From NCBI GenBank assembly GCA_031769625.1, contig JAUIMM010000135.1:6065501-6129500 (forward strand): a DNA stretch of 64,000 nucleotides, read 5' to 3'. Positions 34,528 through 46,024 of this stretch are shown piece after piece. Within the stretch, counting starts at the first letter, position 1, and each line of letters starts with the position of its first letter. The stretch is from Taudactylus pleione. Lineage: Eukaryota > Chordata > Amphibia > Anura > Myobatrachidae. The notes under the pieces are model-generated. The model saw only the letters and a program-made list of their open reading frames with translations. It was not told the origin of the DNA and did not search any database. Both the position numbers and the translations under genes were made by a program.

Positions 34528-34830
34528 TCATGAATCTATGTTCAAACCTTCTGGTTGTAGGGTATGTAATTCAAAGATCCATCTACTTTCTACGTGGTCT
34601 ATTTTTTCTATCTTATTTTCCCCCCTCCAGTTATAGTGTATTTTCTCAATACCTGTAAATTTCAGTCCTTTTGGGTCACTCTGATGAACTAACCTAAAAT
34701 GTTCTGATACACTATGGTTTTGGAACCCTTTGTTAATATTTCTGAGATGCTCAGCGACTCTTGTTTTTAATGGTCTTGTGGTGCGACCAACATATTGGAG
34801 CCCGCAAGGGCATTGCAGCATGTAGATCAC
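34528..34830 (-). pseudogene. Penelope-like GIY-YIG endonuclease domain
   Basis: Reads VIYMLQCPCGLQYVGRTTR with both halves of the signature intact (V-I-Y and Y-V-G), then LKTRVAEHLRNI with the conserved Arg and His, NWRGEN, and RWIFELHTLQPEGLN. It is separated from the RT frame by a frame change near 34885. The domain looks catalytically complete, but the element as a whole is truncated. Confidence 0.87.
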
Positions 34831-34884
34831 ATGGTCACTGTCACACGTAATGGTGTCTTTGATATTATATTTCCTTAATGTTGT

Positions 34885-35662
34885 TTAGGATATGATATGA
34901 TTGATAGGTTTTGTACTCCTGTATCCTAAATTTCTGCAGTTGGAACATCTTCCACAAGGGAAGAATCCCTTCGACATCTGATTTCCCTCTATTGTGCTCT
35001 GTTTTAATTTTTTTGTTGTGGTTGTTTCTCTCAAATAACTGTGAGTTAGTTTATTTCTTAGGTCTGGAGCTTTCCTAAATACGAGATCTGGTTTTATGGG
35101 TAATACTTGTCTGAGTTTGTCGTCCATCTGCAAAATGTGCCAGTGTTTTTGCAGAATGGTTTTTATTTTTGGGCCTGCTCCACTGTATTCTGTAATAAAA
35201 CATACCTGGTCCCTATTTTTTGCGCATAGCTTAGTTGAGGTTTTGAGTAGTGAATCTCTTGACGTGTTTTTAAGTGTACTAAAAGCTGTCTCTACCTCTC
35301 CCATATTGTATTTCTTTTGTTCAAATTGACATTTTAAGGTTTCCCCTTGTATGACATAGTCCTCCATATTTGTACAATTGCGTCTAAGTCTGGTAAATTG
35401 GCCCTTTGGTATACCCTTAATCCATTGTGGGTGATGGCTGCTACTAGCTAAGATGTAGCTGTTCACATCAACTGTCTTATGATGTGTCTTTGTCAAAATC
35501 ATGGAATTGTCGATAAAAATATCTAAATCCAAAAATTGTACCTCTTTTTTGCTGTAGTTGGAAGTAAACTGCAAGTTTTTGTTGTTATTGTTGATGTACT
35601 GTAAAAATTCCTGTAATGATGTTTCCTCCCCTCTCCAGATAAACAGTACATCATCTATGTAC
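34885..35662 (-). pseudogene. Penelope-like RT C-terminal half, 5' truncated
   Basis: The frame begins at the truncation point within YIDDVLFIWRGEE, so only motif C and beyond survive. It continues LQFTSNYSKKEVQFLDLDIF, then GQFTRLRRNC (thumb), and ends with the linker zinc cluster CGRCSNCRNLG. The remaining reading frame is open for over 220 codons, suggesting a fairly recent insertion. The RT fingers and first catalytic Asp are missing, replaced by the inverted terminal copy. Confidence 0.85.
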
Positions 35663-36160
35663 CCTTATCTGCAACACCAGTGTCCACATTATCCTGACAC
35701 CGCACTCATTCTTTTGAGGTACCTGAGGTGGAATGGAAGAAAGAGAAGGGGCTCACCACTGCATATGCAACAAATAAGGAGTTACATGAGCAGCATACGG
35801 GACTAGGATTTTATTGCTAATCTTTTTAATGAAAACACTGCCCACAGTTTTTGCCCAGCAGGCATACTGGTATTTCGCTATTAACTATTGAACAGTTTCT
35901 TTTGTCACCACTGACTTTGCACACCAACAGTTAACTCAGAGGGAAGATTCTGCCCACAGTTATTGCTGACCGGTTGGACCAAGGTATAGGACTGGCTCAA
36001 AAGTTAGGGTATAGCTGTCACTTAAAACTTTACAAACAATTACTACATCCGTATCCAGATACATCTACTAAGTAGTGTACAGAATAGGGAACAACTAGTA
36101 CGTCAGCCTACATCACAGAGCGCTTACCCTTTCCCCGACACTACCACTTCAGCTATATTT

Positions 36161-36700
36161 GTATTTAGTGTATTTTTTTATAGTATAAAATATATAACTT
36201 TTTTGTTTTATATATATATACTGTATATATATTGTGATTTGATCGAGGTAGGAGATCCCTCTCCTGGGGTAGATGGACACCCCCAAACACACAGTAGCCA
36301 GGTAACAGTACACCAGTCCAGGGTTTTTGTGCCAGCTAGCCGTAGTTAGTTTTATTGTGCAGTATACAATATAAAACAAAAATAAACCCTAGCCCATCTG
36401 GGCACTAACTAAACAATAGATTCCCTCTCTCAAAGTGGTAGAAAAGCATATTGGTGCGGATGAGGGAATACAGACTAGCACAGTTGGGAGACCAGATGGG
36501 GAAAGACAGATAGGTGCAGATGAGGGACTACAGACTAGCACAGCTGGGAGACCACACAGCACTAGGGATTGGGGAAGATAGAGCAACATGGAGGTGTATA
36601 GGGGAAGACAGTGTACATGCATAGACAGAGTATAATATAATATTTTATTCATTAGGGAGCTAAATGTTTACTCTAAATGAGATGGATGCATGGAGTGAGC
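36161..36700. other. Unresolved sequence with a ~65-bp duplication
   Basis: Two copies of ggtgcggatgaggga-atacagactagcacag occur near 36454 and 36513. The 87-residue minus-strand ORF across them is a repeat product. Confidence 0.45.
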
Positions 36701-37622
36701 TCCTATCACTTGCCTCATGAACTTTTGTTGTCTTTGAACTAAGATAAGCATACCTACCCTTTTTTAAGATATTTATTTCCAATGTTTACAATTAGTATTT
36801 ATTTTTGTCTTGTTGCTACTTTCTACTGTATGAGTGATCCAACAGTCATTGTCGTTTTTCTGAAAATTATGCACCACCAAATTTATTGTGTGAGCAAAAC
36901 ATGGGGCATGCTGGAATTTGCCCAGATGTAATGTCTGCACAATATTGGTGGTGTTGTCAGATATCACAAATCCCCAGGAGAGTCTAAGTGGGGTAAGCCA
37001 TTGAGCAATGATTTCCCTCAGTTTCTCTAAGAGGTTGTCAGCAGTGTGCATCTTACTGAAACCGGTGATACACAGCCAGGGGCTGGCTGGCAAATTTCAG
37101 ACTTGCTGGCAAACATAAGCAAGTGGCCCCGGCTTTTCAATGAAATTTGATAAATAGATACCTTTCCAATTACAAAATTAGAGTGGCATCCAAGATGGCC
37201 ACCATACTGGTGACATACCCTAAAAAGATTTCTCCCACTCGTATATTGAAAAATATTTTCTTACTAATTTCTTTTTTATAAGGGCAGTACCTGTCCTGTT
37301 GTTGCCATCTCAGGAAGACAGCATCAGATTAATATAGTTAAAATTAAGCTTTATTTTCTAATAATTTGTATTATTATTTTTTTTAAATCAATTCAATCAG
37401 TGTCTGCACACTTTCAGGATGGTGTTACTGTAGGGTTAGGTGTGGATTTTGGGGAACCTTGAAGATGCTCTGTGTACAATGGATGTACAGATGGGCTAAG
37501 AGAACAGAAGAGATATATACATACACAAAGGGTTATAAGGGGGGAGCAGACATGGGGAGAGAATTGGAGAAGACAAAGGGGAGAGAGGTGCTTACAGACA
37601 TACAAAATGTGTGTGTTAGGGG

Positions 37623-38012
37623 CAGGGCCGTAGAGAATGGCGCCGGGCCCCGGTAAAGAAGGGGGCATGGCCTAATTGCGGGAGGTGTGGCCATGCCCCC
37701 TTTAAAAAAACAGCAACAAAAAACATAGTTTTGCAGCGCTCTGAGCCCCGATGCCCAGCGCAAAGCTAGGGGGGGAGCGATCAGTGTGATCGCTCCCCCC
37801 TCAGGCATAGGAGATTGCTGTGGCTGCTGCTTTGCAGCTGTAAGCAGTCTCCCACTGCATCCCAGCACACGCTGTGTGCTGAGCTGCTGCAGAGGGAGGG
37901 AGGAGAGAGGAAGGGAGGGGGGGCGCAGCCGGACCCGGGCCCCCGCCGGGCCCCTCTGGAAGCCTGGGCCTGGGTAAACTGTACCTGCTCTCCCCCCCTC
38001 TCGGCGCCCCTG
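37623..38012. mobile_element. Short hAT-type element
   Basis: Ends cagggccgtagaga and the complement of its partner at cgcccctg pair. An 8-base flank gttagggg (37615-37622) matches gttaggga (38013-38020) at seven positions. The interior has two gcgatc-type inverted motifs (ggagcgatcagtgtgatcgc near 37770) and a GC-rich end. No ORF of note. Confidence 0.7.
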
Positions 38013-38676
38013 GTTAGGGACAGAGGCATACATGGTGAGGTAGTGAGAAAACAAATCTACCTCTTCTTACAGCAGAGGAGAATCAAGCTGTCTTTTAGGG
38101 TCTACTATTCTGCTGAACACCTTCCCCCAGCTGAATGGAAACACCTGCTGCTGTTACATTGTAACACTCTACGTACTCAAATCAGATTGAGCAACAGGTA
38201 ATTAACACACATTTGTACTGTTTCCAATGCTGAATGCTGCAGGGTAGATGCTGCAGCTAGATGGACCAGGAAACAGTGTGCTCTTCAAACAGAATAGCTG
38301 CTCTATGCTCTGCCATCACTTCTATGGCTGGCAGTATGCTGCATGTTTGTCTGTGGAGCATAGTGCAGTCGATATCAGGATATAGTGATATAAGCATGGG
38401 GTAGTGAGGAGGTTCTATGAACCCAGCTGTCCCCCTCCCCCCCAATAAGTAGGCACCTGACATATATATGAATAATTTTATACATTGTGCTCCTCTTCCA
38501 CCTTCCCTTACCTAGTCCCTCACTATGCCTCCCTTTCCCATAGTGCTCCACTGCTCCTCATCATAGTCGCACTAAATAACCCCCCTACCCATGGTGTCCA
38601 ATACCTGATCTATCCTGCTGTACTGCAGTCCCCGTGGCAGTGAGTGCTACTGCTGGGCAGGACTGAATAACCTTAA
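38013..38676. other. Unresolved intron sequence
   Basis: No gene or clear repeat is seen. Confidence 0.4.
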
Positions 38677-38804
38677 CACTGGGGTGGAGGCGGGGTTGCC
38701 TGATGACTCCACAGAACTCTGACAGTTCAACTGATTTCAGATTCCTCAGACCACTGGCTAAGAGATCAGAGGAGTCATCAGGCAGCCCCGCCTCCACCCC
38801 AGTG
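38677..38804. repeat. Hairpin with 34-bp arms
   Basis: Left arm 38677-38710 (cactggggtggaggcgggg ...) and right arm 38771-38804 pair with one mismatch around a 60-base loop. Confidence 0.9.
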
Positions 38805-40692
38805 CTCAGCCTCCAGGTCCTGGCAGCAGCTGGCTGGGTTCAAGGGTCTCCTATATTCAGCACTGGCCCTGTTGTACTGTATGCAGCGTATAGCTGAAGG
38901 AAGCTGGCGGCCCCTCCAGGGCTTAAATTGCTCTGGCTCAGGGGGCAGATGGCACCCTGACCCCCAGCCCGCCCCTGTACACAGCGTAGCTTGTCTTGGA
39001 ATGAGCTGGCGTTGCTGAGATGCTGCTACTGGTGATGCTGCTGATGTTGCTGCGTAAGGCGATACATCGCTGTCATAGTCATATAGTCCTTAGTCTGCCC
39101 TGTTCCACTTGTCCAAATGTCCATGGTTAAGTGGACATTGGGTACAACCGTATTTTTTAGGACACTGAGGACACTTTTCTGACATCTCTGTACAGTCTCG
39201 GTATTGCCAGCCTACTGAAGTGGAATCTAGATGGGATTTGGTACCGGGGACACACTACCTCCATCAATTGCCTAAATACGACTGCACTAATGGCGGACAT
39301 TGAATGCACGTCTAACACCAACATAGCAGTAAAGGCCTCAGTTATCCGCTTTGCACATGGATGACTGCTATCATACTTCATACTCCTCGCTAAGGTCTAT
39401 TGGAGGGTCAATTGAATAGTAAAAGAAGTAGTGGTGTTCCAGTTTCCTCTCTGGGATGATGAATGACTCCCAGCAGTGGCAGCAGTAGGCGTAGCAATGC
39501 AGGATCCTCCGGAGGAATCTCAGATAGGAGAGGAGTCAGTCATGCCAGTGATATGGCCTGCAGGACTACTTCCGATCCTGACTGAGGAGGAAATTGATGA
39601 GGAGGCAGTTGACGGTGTGGTTTGCAGGCGCTTGGATACAACAGGACAAAGGGATTTAGGTGTCCCTGGACTGCTTACGGTCTTAGCCACAGTTTCTAAA
39701 CTTGACAGTATCTTTTTATGAACGCGCTGCAGGTGATGTATAATGGATGATGTTCCTAGGTGGTTAACATCCTTACCCCTACTTATTCCACCTTTACATA
39801 AGCTACATATGGCAAGACAGTAGTTATCTGGATTTGGACTGAAATATTTCCAGACCAAAGAGGTGGAATTTTTGGTCTTCTGCCTAGGCATGATGATGAC
39901 GATGGGCTTTTTCATCCCATTGACAACAACTGTCTCCCCCGGAGCCTGAATTAAACAAACCATATCACCATCAGAATCCTTCTCGTCAACTTCCTCCTCA
40001 GCGCCAGCTACACCAATACCCTCATCCTGTTGTACTTCAACAGTGACATCTTCAATTTGAATATCAGCATCTGAACTGTGGATGCTCCTTCCAGCACTTC
40101 CAGAGGGTGTTCAAATGGTGGAAGGAGCCACCTCTTCCCATCCAGTGTTGGGAAGGTCAGGCATCGCAACCACCGATACACTTGGGGTAAATTTATCAAT
40201 GGTTGATTTGATGGTTGATTTGAAGAGTGATATAGCTCTTCTCAAACAGACTCAAATCGAATGTAGAAAAACGAATGATTTTGCCAGATTTCCTATTATT
40301 CGATTTTCTGTTCAATTTGCAAATCGAATTCGATTTAGGTAAATTTGTGAAAGTGATTTGTTGTTCGATTTGACATGTTCATGTACAAATCGAACAGCAA
40401 ATCACACTTCAAACCAAACTGAAAATCCCCGACAGCATAGAACTGCTTCATGCTTTCACTTTCAGCATGAGCAGTTCATTCTCACACAGATACATGCAGA
40501 CATCAGTGAGATGCCTGCATGTATCTGACTGTAAAAAGTAAATAAAGAGTTAAAAGTTTTAAAAAAATTATGTAAGGTCCCCCCCCAAAACAGAACCAGC
40601 CACGGACTGTTCAAACCCAGGTCTGGTTGACTAAGTACAGGGAAACAATTGCATAGGGTCTCCCTCTACTTAGTACAACCAGCACTGGGCTA

Positions 40693-41941
40693 TGTGAGGT
40701 TCTGGTTTTGTTGTGGGCCTGGGGTGGTGATAGGAGCAGACACTGAAGCAGGTTTAAATGAAAATGTAAAACTTTAATGAGTGGTTTGGTAGACATGAAT
40801 ATGACAAAACTAAAGTCCAGGTATAGCACTAAGTGCACTGGGGAGCTGTGGTGAAGTAATGGGAGAAAGTCCAGTTAGTGACCGGCAAATGGAAAATGTC
40901 CAGGTAGTGACTGGTTAATAGAAAATGTCCAGGTAGTGGCAGACAATGGGCACTGTCCAGGTAGTGACTGGTTAATAGAGAAATGTCCAGTTAATGACAG
41001 GCAGGGGAAATCAGGTGTAGTGGTTGAAATGAAGAATGAAGGCTGAGGAAAAATCATCCAGCAGAGTGTCAGTGGGGGCAAGGTGCAGGGTGAACAGCAG
41101 ACTCAGGTACTCAGGCAAGGGGAAGGTAATGGAGGATGCAGTGTAGTCCAGCGGGGTTGGAGAAGACAAGCAGGCAGGCAGCTAGCGTTTCACAGGAACA
41201 GATGGTGAGCACAAGGAACTTTCTCTTAGCTATGCTGAGAAACATGTTGCACTGGCAATGAAGTAAGGCTCTGAACCTCCCTAAATACCAAGTGCTGTGC
41301 CGTGACTGGCCAGAGAGAGCATGTGACAAAGGGATGCAATCGGCAAGCCGGCTGACATTATACCGACAGCCGGCTTCCTGACTGTCATATCCAGGCGAGG
41401 GTGAAATGCCCGGCGTCTGGATATAGTCACCGCTCATTTCACCGACGCCATGAGACCGGCACCCAGCATCCCGATCGAAGGGATGCCTGGCGCCATAAGC
41501 AGACAGCCGTGGGGGGGAGGGTAAGGTTTAGCGCACCCGGGGGGGACTTAGAGTTAGGCACCCCCCCCCGGGAAGGTTAGGGTTAGGCTAGGGGGAGGGA
41601 GGGTTAGGGTTAGGCACCCCCTGGGGGGACAGGCTTAGGCACCCCCCCTGGGGGACTTAGGTTTAGGCAGCAGGGAAGGGGGGTTAGGGATAGGTGCTTA
41701 CAGGGGGGATTAGGGTTAAGCACTTGGGGGGGAGGTTAGGGTTAGTCACCCCTAAGGAGGGTTAGTGGGGTTAGATTAGGTTAGTCATTACTTACCTTAA
41801 GACAATCGGGATTTCCAGCGCTGTCAGGCTGCCGCTGCCGGGATCTGTTCCAGTGTCGGGCTGCCGGGAATTGAACCATGCGGCCGGTGGTATTTCAAAC
41901 TGATTCCTGTGACAAACCAGGATTGGGTGATTAGGTCACGT
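40693..41941 (-). repeat. 3' LTR of the gypsy element, with nested insertion
   Basis: 40693-40757 and 41188-41330 match the right LTR. 41331-41907 is a later insertion. 41908-41941 resumes LTR sequence (tgtgacaaaccaggattggg). The U3 start present at 46262-46461 is missing here. Confidence 0.8.
41331..41907. mobile_element. DNA element nested in the 3' LTR (9-bp duplication)
   Basis: Flanked by tgtgacaaa at 41322-41330 and 41908-41916. The other LTR (46219-46230 region) has the site once, giving an empty-site control. The ends (gggatgcaat and the complement of aactgattcc) are only weakly inverted. The body holds GC-rich inverted motifs (agccggctgac ... gacagccggc) and a degenerate array of gttagggttaggcaccccc. 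Confidence 0.8.
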
Positions 41942-41954
41942 GACCGGATGTCTC

Positions 41955-42040
41955 GGGCATCGGTCCAGCAGCGTTATTCTGGGCCGTAACCCTTCCAATC
42001 CAGAAGATATTGAAGTCACCCTCTGCGTATACGAGAGTCC
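41955..42040 (-). pseudogene. gypsy chromodomain remnant
   Basis: On the minus strand the segment reads DSRIRRG, a stop, LQYLLDWKGYGPE, a stop. This is the core of the chromodomain found at the C-terminus of chromovirus integrases, which targets modified histones. Two stops interrupt it. Confidence 0.75.
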
Positions 42041-42125
42041 AGAACCTGAGAGACTTCAAATTTCACACCTCTTTCAGTCTGAATCCGAGGAGGAACAGGA
42101 AGAACTTTACGTAATTTGTTCAGGA

Positions 42126-43050
42126 TCAAGGGTTTGAGCCGGGAAATATGAAAAGAATTGGGGACTGAAGGTGATAAGCCACAGGATTGATCACTTCGAT
42201 AATGGAAAAGGGCCCTATGGAATGTGGGGCGAATTTCATCGAAGGCACTCTGAGACGTAGGTTCAGAGTGGATAGCCAGACTTGGTCTCCAATTTGCATG
42301 CGTGGCACCTTTCTACGTTTCCTGTCTGCCTGAAATTTGTAACGAGAAGACGCCTTCTCCAAGTCAGTACGTACTTGAGTCCATATAGATACAAATCTCC
42401 GTATAGTGTCTTCCACAGCGGGCACGTCAAAAACTGGGGAACCAGAGGATGAAGACCATAGACTACTTGGAATGGAGTTTGATTTGTAAATGAATGGTAA
42501 GAGGCGTTATACGCAAATTCAGCCCAGGGCAGTAAATCAGACCAGTTGTCTTGAGAAGATGTCATGAAGATCCTTAGGAAGGTCTCAAGGTCCTGATTAA
42601 CCCTCTCTGTAGATCCATTGCTTTGTGGATGATAGGCTGTGGAGAAGTTTAGTTTAATTTGCAGAACAGAACATAGCGCCTTCCAGAATTTTGCCACAAA
42701 TTGAGCACCACGATTAGAGACTATTTCGACAGGAAGTCCATGGAGACGAAATATATGTTGGATGAACAAGTGAGCCAAATCAGGAGCAGTCGGCAGCTTC
42801 TTTAAAGGTACATAATGGACCATTTTCGAAAATCGGTCCACTACAATCCAGATGGTGGTGTAACCCTAAGAATTTGGTAAATCTGTAACAAAATCCATGG
42901 AGAGGTGTGTCCAAGGATGGAATAGGCAGGGGTAACAACTCTCCAGCTCGGCCTGATGCAAAGATTTATGCTGAGCACAAGAGGTACATGAATAAATGAA
43001 CTCCATCACATCAGATTTCATAGATGGCCACCAGTAACTCCTTCTTAGAA
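42126..43050 (-). pseudogene. gypsy integrase region
   Basis: A zinc-binding remnant CTSCAQHK lies near 42970-42995. The core is open at 42263-42841: VDRFSKMVHYVPLKKL contains the first catalytic Asp. In EIVSNRGAQFVAKFW the second catalytic Asp is Asn, which should inactivate it. NGSTERVNQDLE contains the Glu. The GPY/F module (IGPFSIIEVINPVAYHLQ) follows in another frame at 42126-42300. Confidence 0.88.
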
Positions 43051-43552
43051 GTTCCAGAGTCTTCCGAGTACCTGAGTGACCTGCAAAACTAGAGGAATTA
43101 GCCCAAGTGAGGAGCTGTTCCTTAACTCCGGGGCCATGAAGGTTTTCCCAGTTGGAGGTTGTAATTGTATGCTGGCAAACACTCTTGATTCCAGTACCGG
43201 GGCACTACGTATGGTCTCTGAATTCTCACTACAGAGGAGTGACCTGGACAGAGCATCTGCTTTCTGGTTTAGAGCTCCAGCTCAGAAAATCAGGGTAAAC
43301 TGGAATCGTGAAGAAGATTGCCCATTGAGCTAGACAGGGGCTCACACACAGGACATTTTTAAGGAAGAGGAGGTTCCTATGGTCTGTGAAGAGGGTAAAG
43401 GGAAATTTGGCCCCCTCCAGCAGGTATCTCCACTCTTTTAATGCCAGCTTTACTGCAAGGAGTTCTTGTTCACCTATAGCATAGTTTCTTTTGGCAGGAG
43501 TAAACTTCTTGGAGAAAAAGCCACAAGGGTTGATTCGGTTATCTTCATATTG

Positions 43553-44500
43553 CTAGGACAGAACTGCTCCCACAGCTTCAGATGATACATCTAGCTCCAA
43601 CAGGAAGGGTCTATCCAGATCTGGTTGTCTTAGAACCAGGGTTGAAATAAACAATTGTTTCAGAAGTTGGAAGGCAGTCTCTTCTTTTGGTGACCATAGG
43701 GCTGGATTAGTACCTTTACAGGTCAGAGCCGTAATTGGAGCCATGAAAGAAGAAAATCCTTTGATAAAATGCATGTAGTAGTTGGCAAATTAAAGTAGTC
43801 TCTTGATGGCTTTCAGGAATTGAGGTCGAGACCAGTCCAAGATTGCCTGCACCTTTTTAGGGTCCATTTCTTGATGAGAGCCAGAAATGACGTAGCCAAG
43901 GAATGGGACACTGGGTACATCAAAAACGCATTTCTCCAATTTACAATAGAGGTGATTCTTCCTCAGACGGGACAGTACTTCCTTCACATGCTTGTGATGT
44001 TCTTCTACCGAAGATGAAAAAATGAATATATCGTCCAGATAGACAACAACTGATACGTAAAGTTAGTCCCGGAAAATTTCATTAACAAAACCCTGAAAGA
44101 CAGCAGGGGCATTGCACAATCCGAAAGGCATCATGAGATATTCAAAATGTCCATCTCTGGTATTAAAGGCAGTCTTCCACTCATCACCTGTGCGAATACG
44201 AATGAGGTTATAGGCCCCTTTCAGATCTAATTTAGAGAATATGATGGATTCCTAGACTCTACTGAATAGCTCAGTGATTAGCAGAAGCGAATATTGATTA
44301 TTGACCATTATGTCTTTGAGGCCCCGATAATCAATACAAGGTCAGACCACCATCCTTTTACGCCACAAAAAAGAACGCTGCTCTGGCAGGAGAGGTGGAG
44401 GGTTGAATAAATCCTCTCTCTAAATTCTTCTGAATGTATTCAGACATTGCTTTGGTCTGAGGCAAGGAAAGAGGGTAGGTGCGGCCCCGGGGTGGCATCT
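43553..44500 (-). pseudogene. gypsy reverse transcriptase / RNase H region, decayed
   Basis: Starts with [20 protein letters not shown] near 44500-44440, followed by several stops. VVYLDDIFIF (44025-44055) retains the two catalytic Asp. HKHVKEVLSRLRKNHLYCKL follows (43900-44000). The RNase H start RPFLLELDVSSEAVGAVLS (43553-43620) retains the first Asp. The stops and frame changes rule out a product. Confidence 0.85.
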
Positions 44501-44534
44501 TGTTGGGCAATAGATCATTTGGACAATCCCATTC

Positions 44535-45062
44535 TCAGTGAGAAGGTAAAATATTAGCCTGTTGCTCAGAAAATACATTAATGTACTCCTGGTACTCTCT
44601 AGTGATAACTGGAGGAACTAATGAAACTGTTTTCCTTATAGGTCGAATCTTGGGAAGACAGGATTTCTTGCAATCGACCCCCCATGAGAGGATTTGTATA
44701 GAACACCAGTCTATTTTGGGGATGTGCTGGCGTAACCAGTGTAGTCCTAAAATAATTTGTTGGGAGGCCTCGGGTATCACCAGGAATTTCAGAGACTCAG
44801 AATAGTGTGCTCCAATATGGACAAGTATTGGTTGAGTTTCGTGGGTGACGATTCCGTTAGTCAGAGGACGACCATCTATAGCTGTCAGGGAAATCGCATG
44901 ATTGAGGGATTTGCAAGGGATCTGTAATTTATTAATTAAACTGGAAGTCATGAAATTTCCGGCTGCTCCTGAATCCAATAGAACAGAAGTGAGGACAGGT
45001 TTATGCTTGAGATCTAGGGATAAGATTAATACTAAATCTTTAGGGTTTGAGGACGGGCTCAT
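44535..45062 (-). pseudogene. gypsy aspartic protease region
   Basis: 175 residues open. LLDSGAAGNFM contains the D-S-G catalytic triad. IILGLHWLRQH is the second conserved segment of retropepsins (I-L-G). It ends in the spacer leading to RT. A stop follows, so it is separated from the RT. Confidence 0.87.
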
Positions 45063-45160
45063 TACTCCTAACTTGCATTCCTCAGTGGCAGTTAGGATTG
45101 GGAATTTCCCGATTTATGGGAACAGTAGGCCACCAGGTGACCCAAATCTCCACAGTACAG

Positions 45161-46009
45161 TCAGAGGTTTTTCAGTATCTTTCTCTGACATTCCTCTTTG
45201 GAGAGATGGGTATGGTTCACCTGCATAGACTCTTCTTCCATAGGAGGAGGGGATGGATGGGTGGGTAAGGAAGGGGTAGATGACCTTTGTCGGCCGGTTC
45301 TGTGCTTTTCAGCCAGATGTTCTCTGAAGCGTAGGTCGATATTGTTACAGAGTGAAATCATATCATTTAGATTGGTAGGAAGCTCACAGGTGACTAAATC
45401 ATCCTTTAATTGGTCAGACAGTCCATACCAGAAGGCTGCGGTTTCCTCCTTCCACTTGAGCTCAGATGCTAAAATCTGAAATTGTATGGCATACTGGCTG
45501 ACGGGACGAATTCCTTGTCTCAGAGTCATAATACCAAATTAAGCTGATACTGTACATCCGGACTCATCAAAGATCCTCCTGAATGATGACACAAAAGTTG
45601 TATAGTTATCCAGCAGAGAATCTGAACGCTCCCAGAGTGGGGAAGCCCAATCCGAGGCTGAGCCAGACAACAGAGACACTATGTAGGCCACTTTAGTTCT
45701 TGCAGTGGGAAAGTTATCAGGTTGTAAGGTGAAATGTATATCACACTGATTCAGAATCCCCAGGCAGAGTTTAAGGTCACCATCAAATTTGCTGGGCATA
45801 GGAAGGTGTAAGCAAGGAGATGTCCTGTTACCAGTATTCCCAGGTGCAGGAGAGAGCGAAGGAACTGTTACCCCAGAGGAGGATAAGGAGGTTTGCAGCT
45901 TGTCCTGTCTTTTAGACATTTGGTGCTGCATGGTTTCCAGGTTTTCCAAACGGCCAGCAATGCACCGGATAAAATCTACTCCAGACTCCTGTTCTGTGGC
46001 CGGGTCCAT
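45161..46009 (-). pseudogene. gypsy gag-like region
   Basis: The likely start is MDPATEQESG at 46009; an upstream in-frame Met lies in the LTR. Two frames (45539-46009, 45161-45529) together cover a capsid-like region with LDNYTTFVSSFRRIFDE and YAIQFQILASELKW, typical of chromovirus capsids. They are broken by a stop at about 45538. A zinc-knuckle-like C..GH....C follows near 45120-45160; its first Cys position reads as a stop. Confidence 0.8.
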
Positions 46010-46024
46010 GGGGTCAGTGCAAAC

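Larger units (their letters stand above)
33065..36145 (-). mobile_element. Penelope-like insertion with inverted terminal copies
   Basis: A perfect 15-base duplication acttcagctatattt (33050-33064 and 36146-36160) flanks the element. Inverted arms of about 487 bases lie at 33163-33651 and 35660-36147. Between them, on the minus strand, are a 5'-truncated RT (34885-35662), a zinc linker and a GIY-YIG domain (34528-34830), then 3' sequence with a hammerhead-like motif. About 98 bases (33065-33162) outside the left arm have no partner, like the 'tail' of Penelope insertions. This arrangement is a known outcome of Penelope integration. Confidence 0.88.
36770..40110 (-). pseudogene. hAT (ZBED-type) transposase relic, split by insertions
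   Basis: On the minus strand from the right: 39520-39963 contains a BED finger (VWKYFSP ... CSLCKG ... HLGTSSIIHHLQRVHKK). 39060-39381 reads KYDSSHPCAKRITEAFTAML then CPRYQIPSR and LTMDIWTSGTGQTKDY around the first catalytic Asp. 36773-37093 resumes with VISDNTTNIV and HAPCFAHTINLVVHNF around the second Asp. The gap between holds another hAT element (37623-38012) and a hairpin (38677-38804). It belongs to the same family as the relics at 4980 and 61244. Confidence 0.75.

Noticed and set aside
41560..41790. Interstitial telomere (TTAGGG) array
   Set aside because: gttaggg words occur, but they alternate irregularly with C and G runs; it is a degenerate array inside a transposon insertion.
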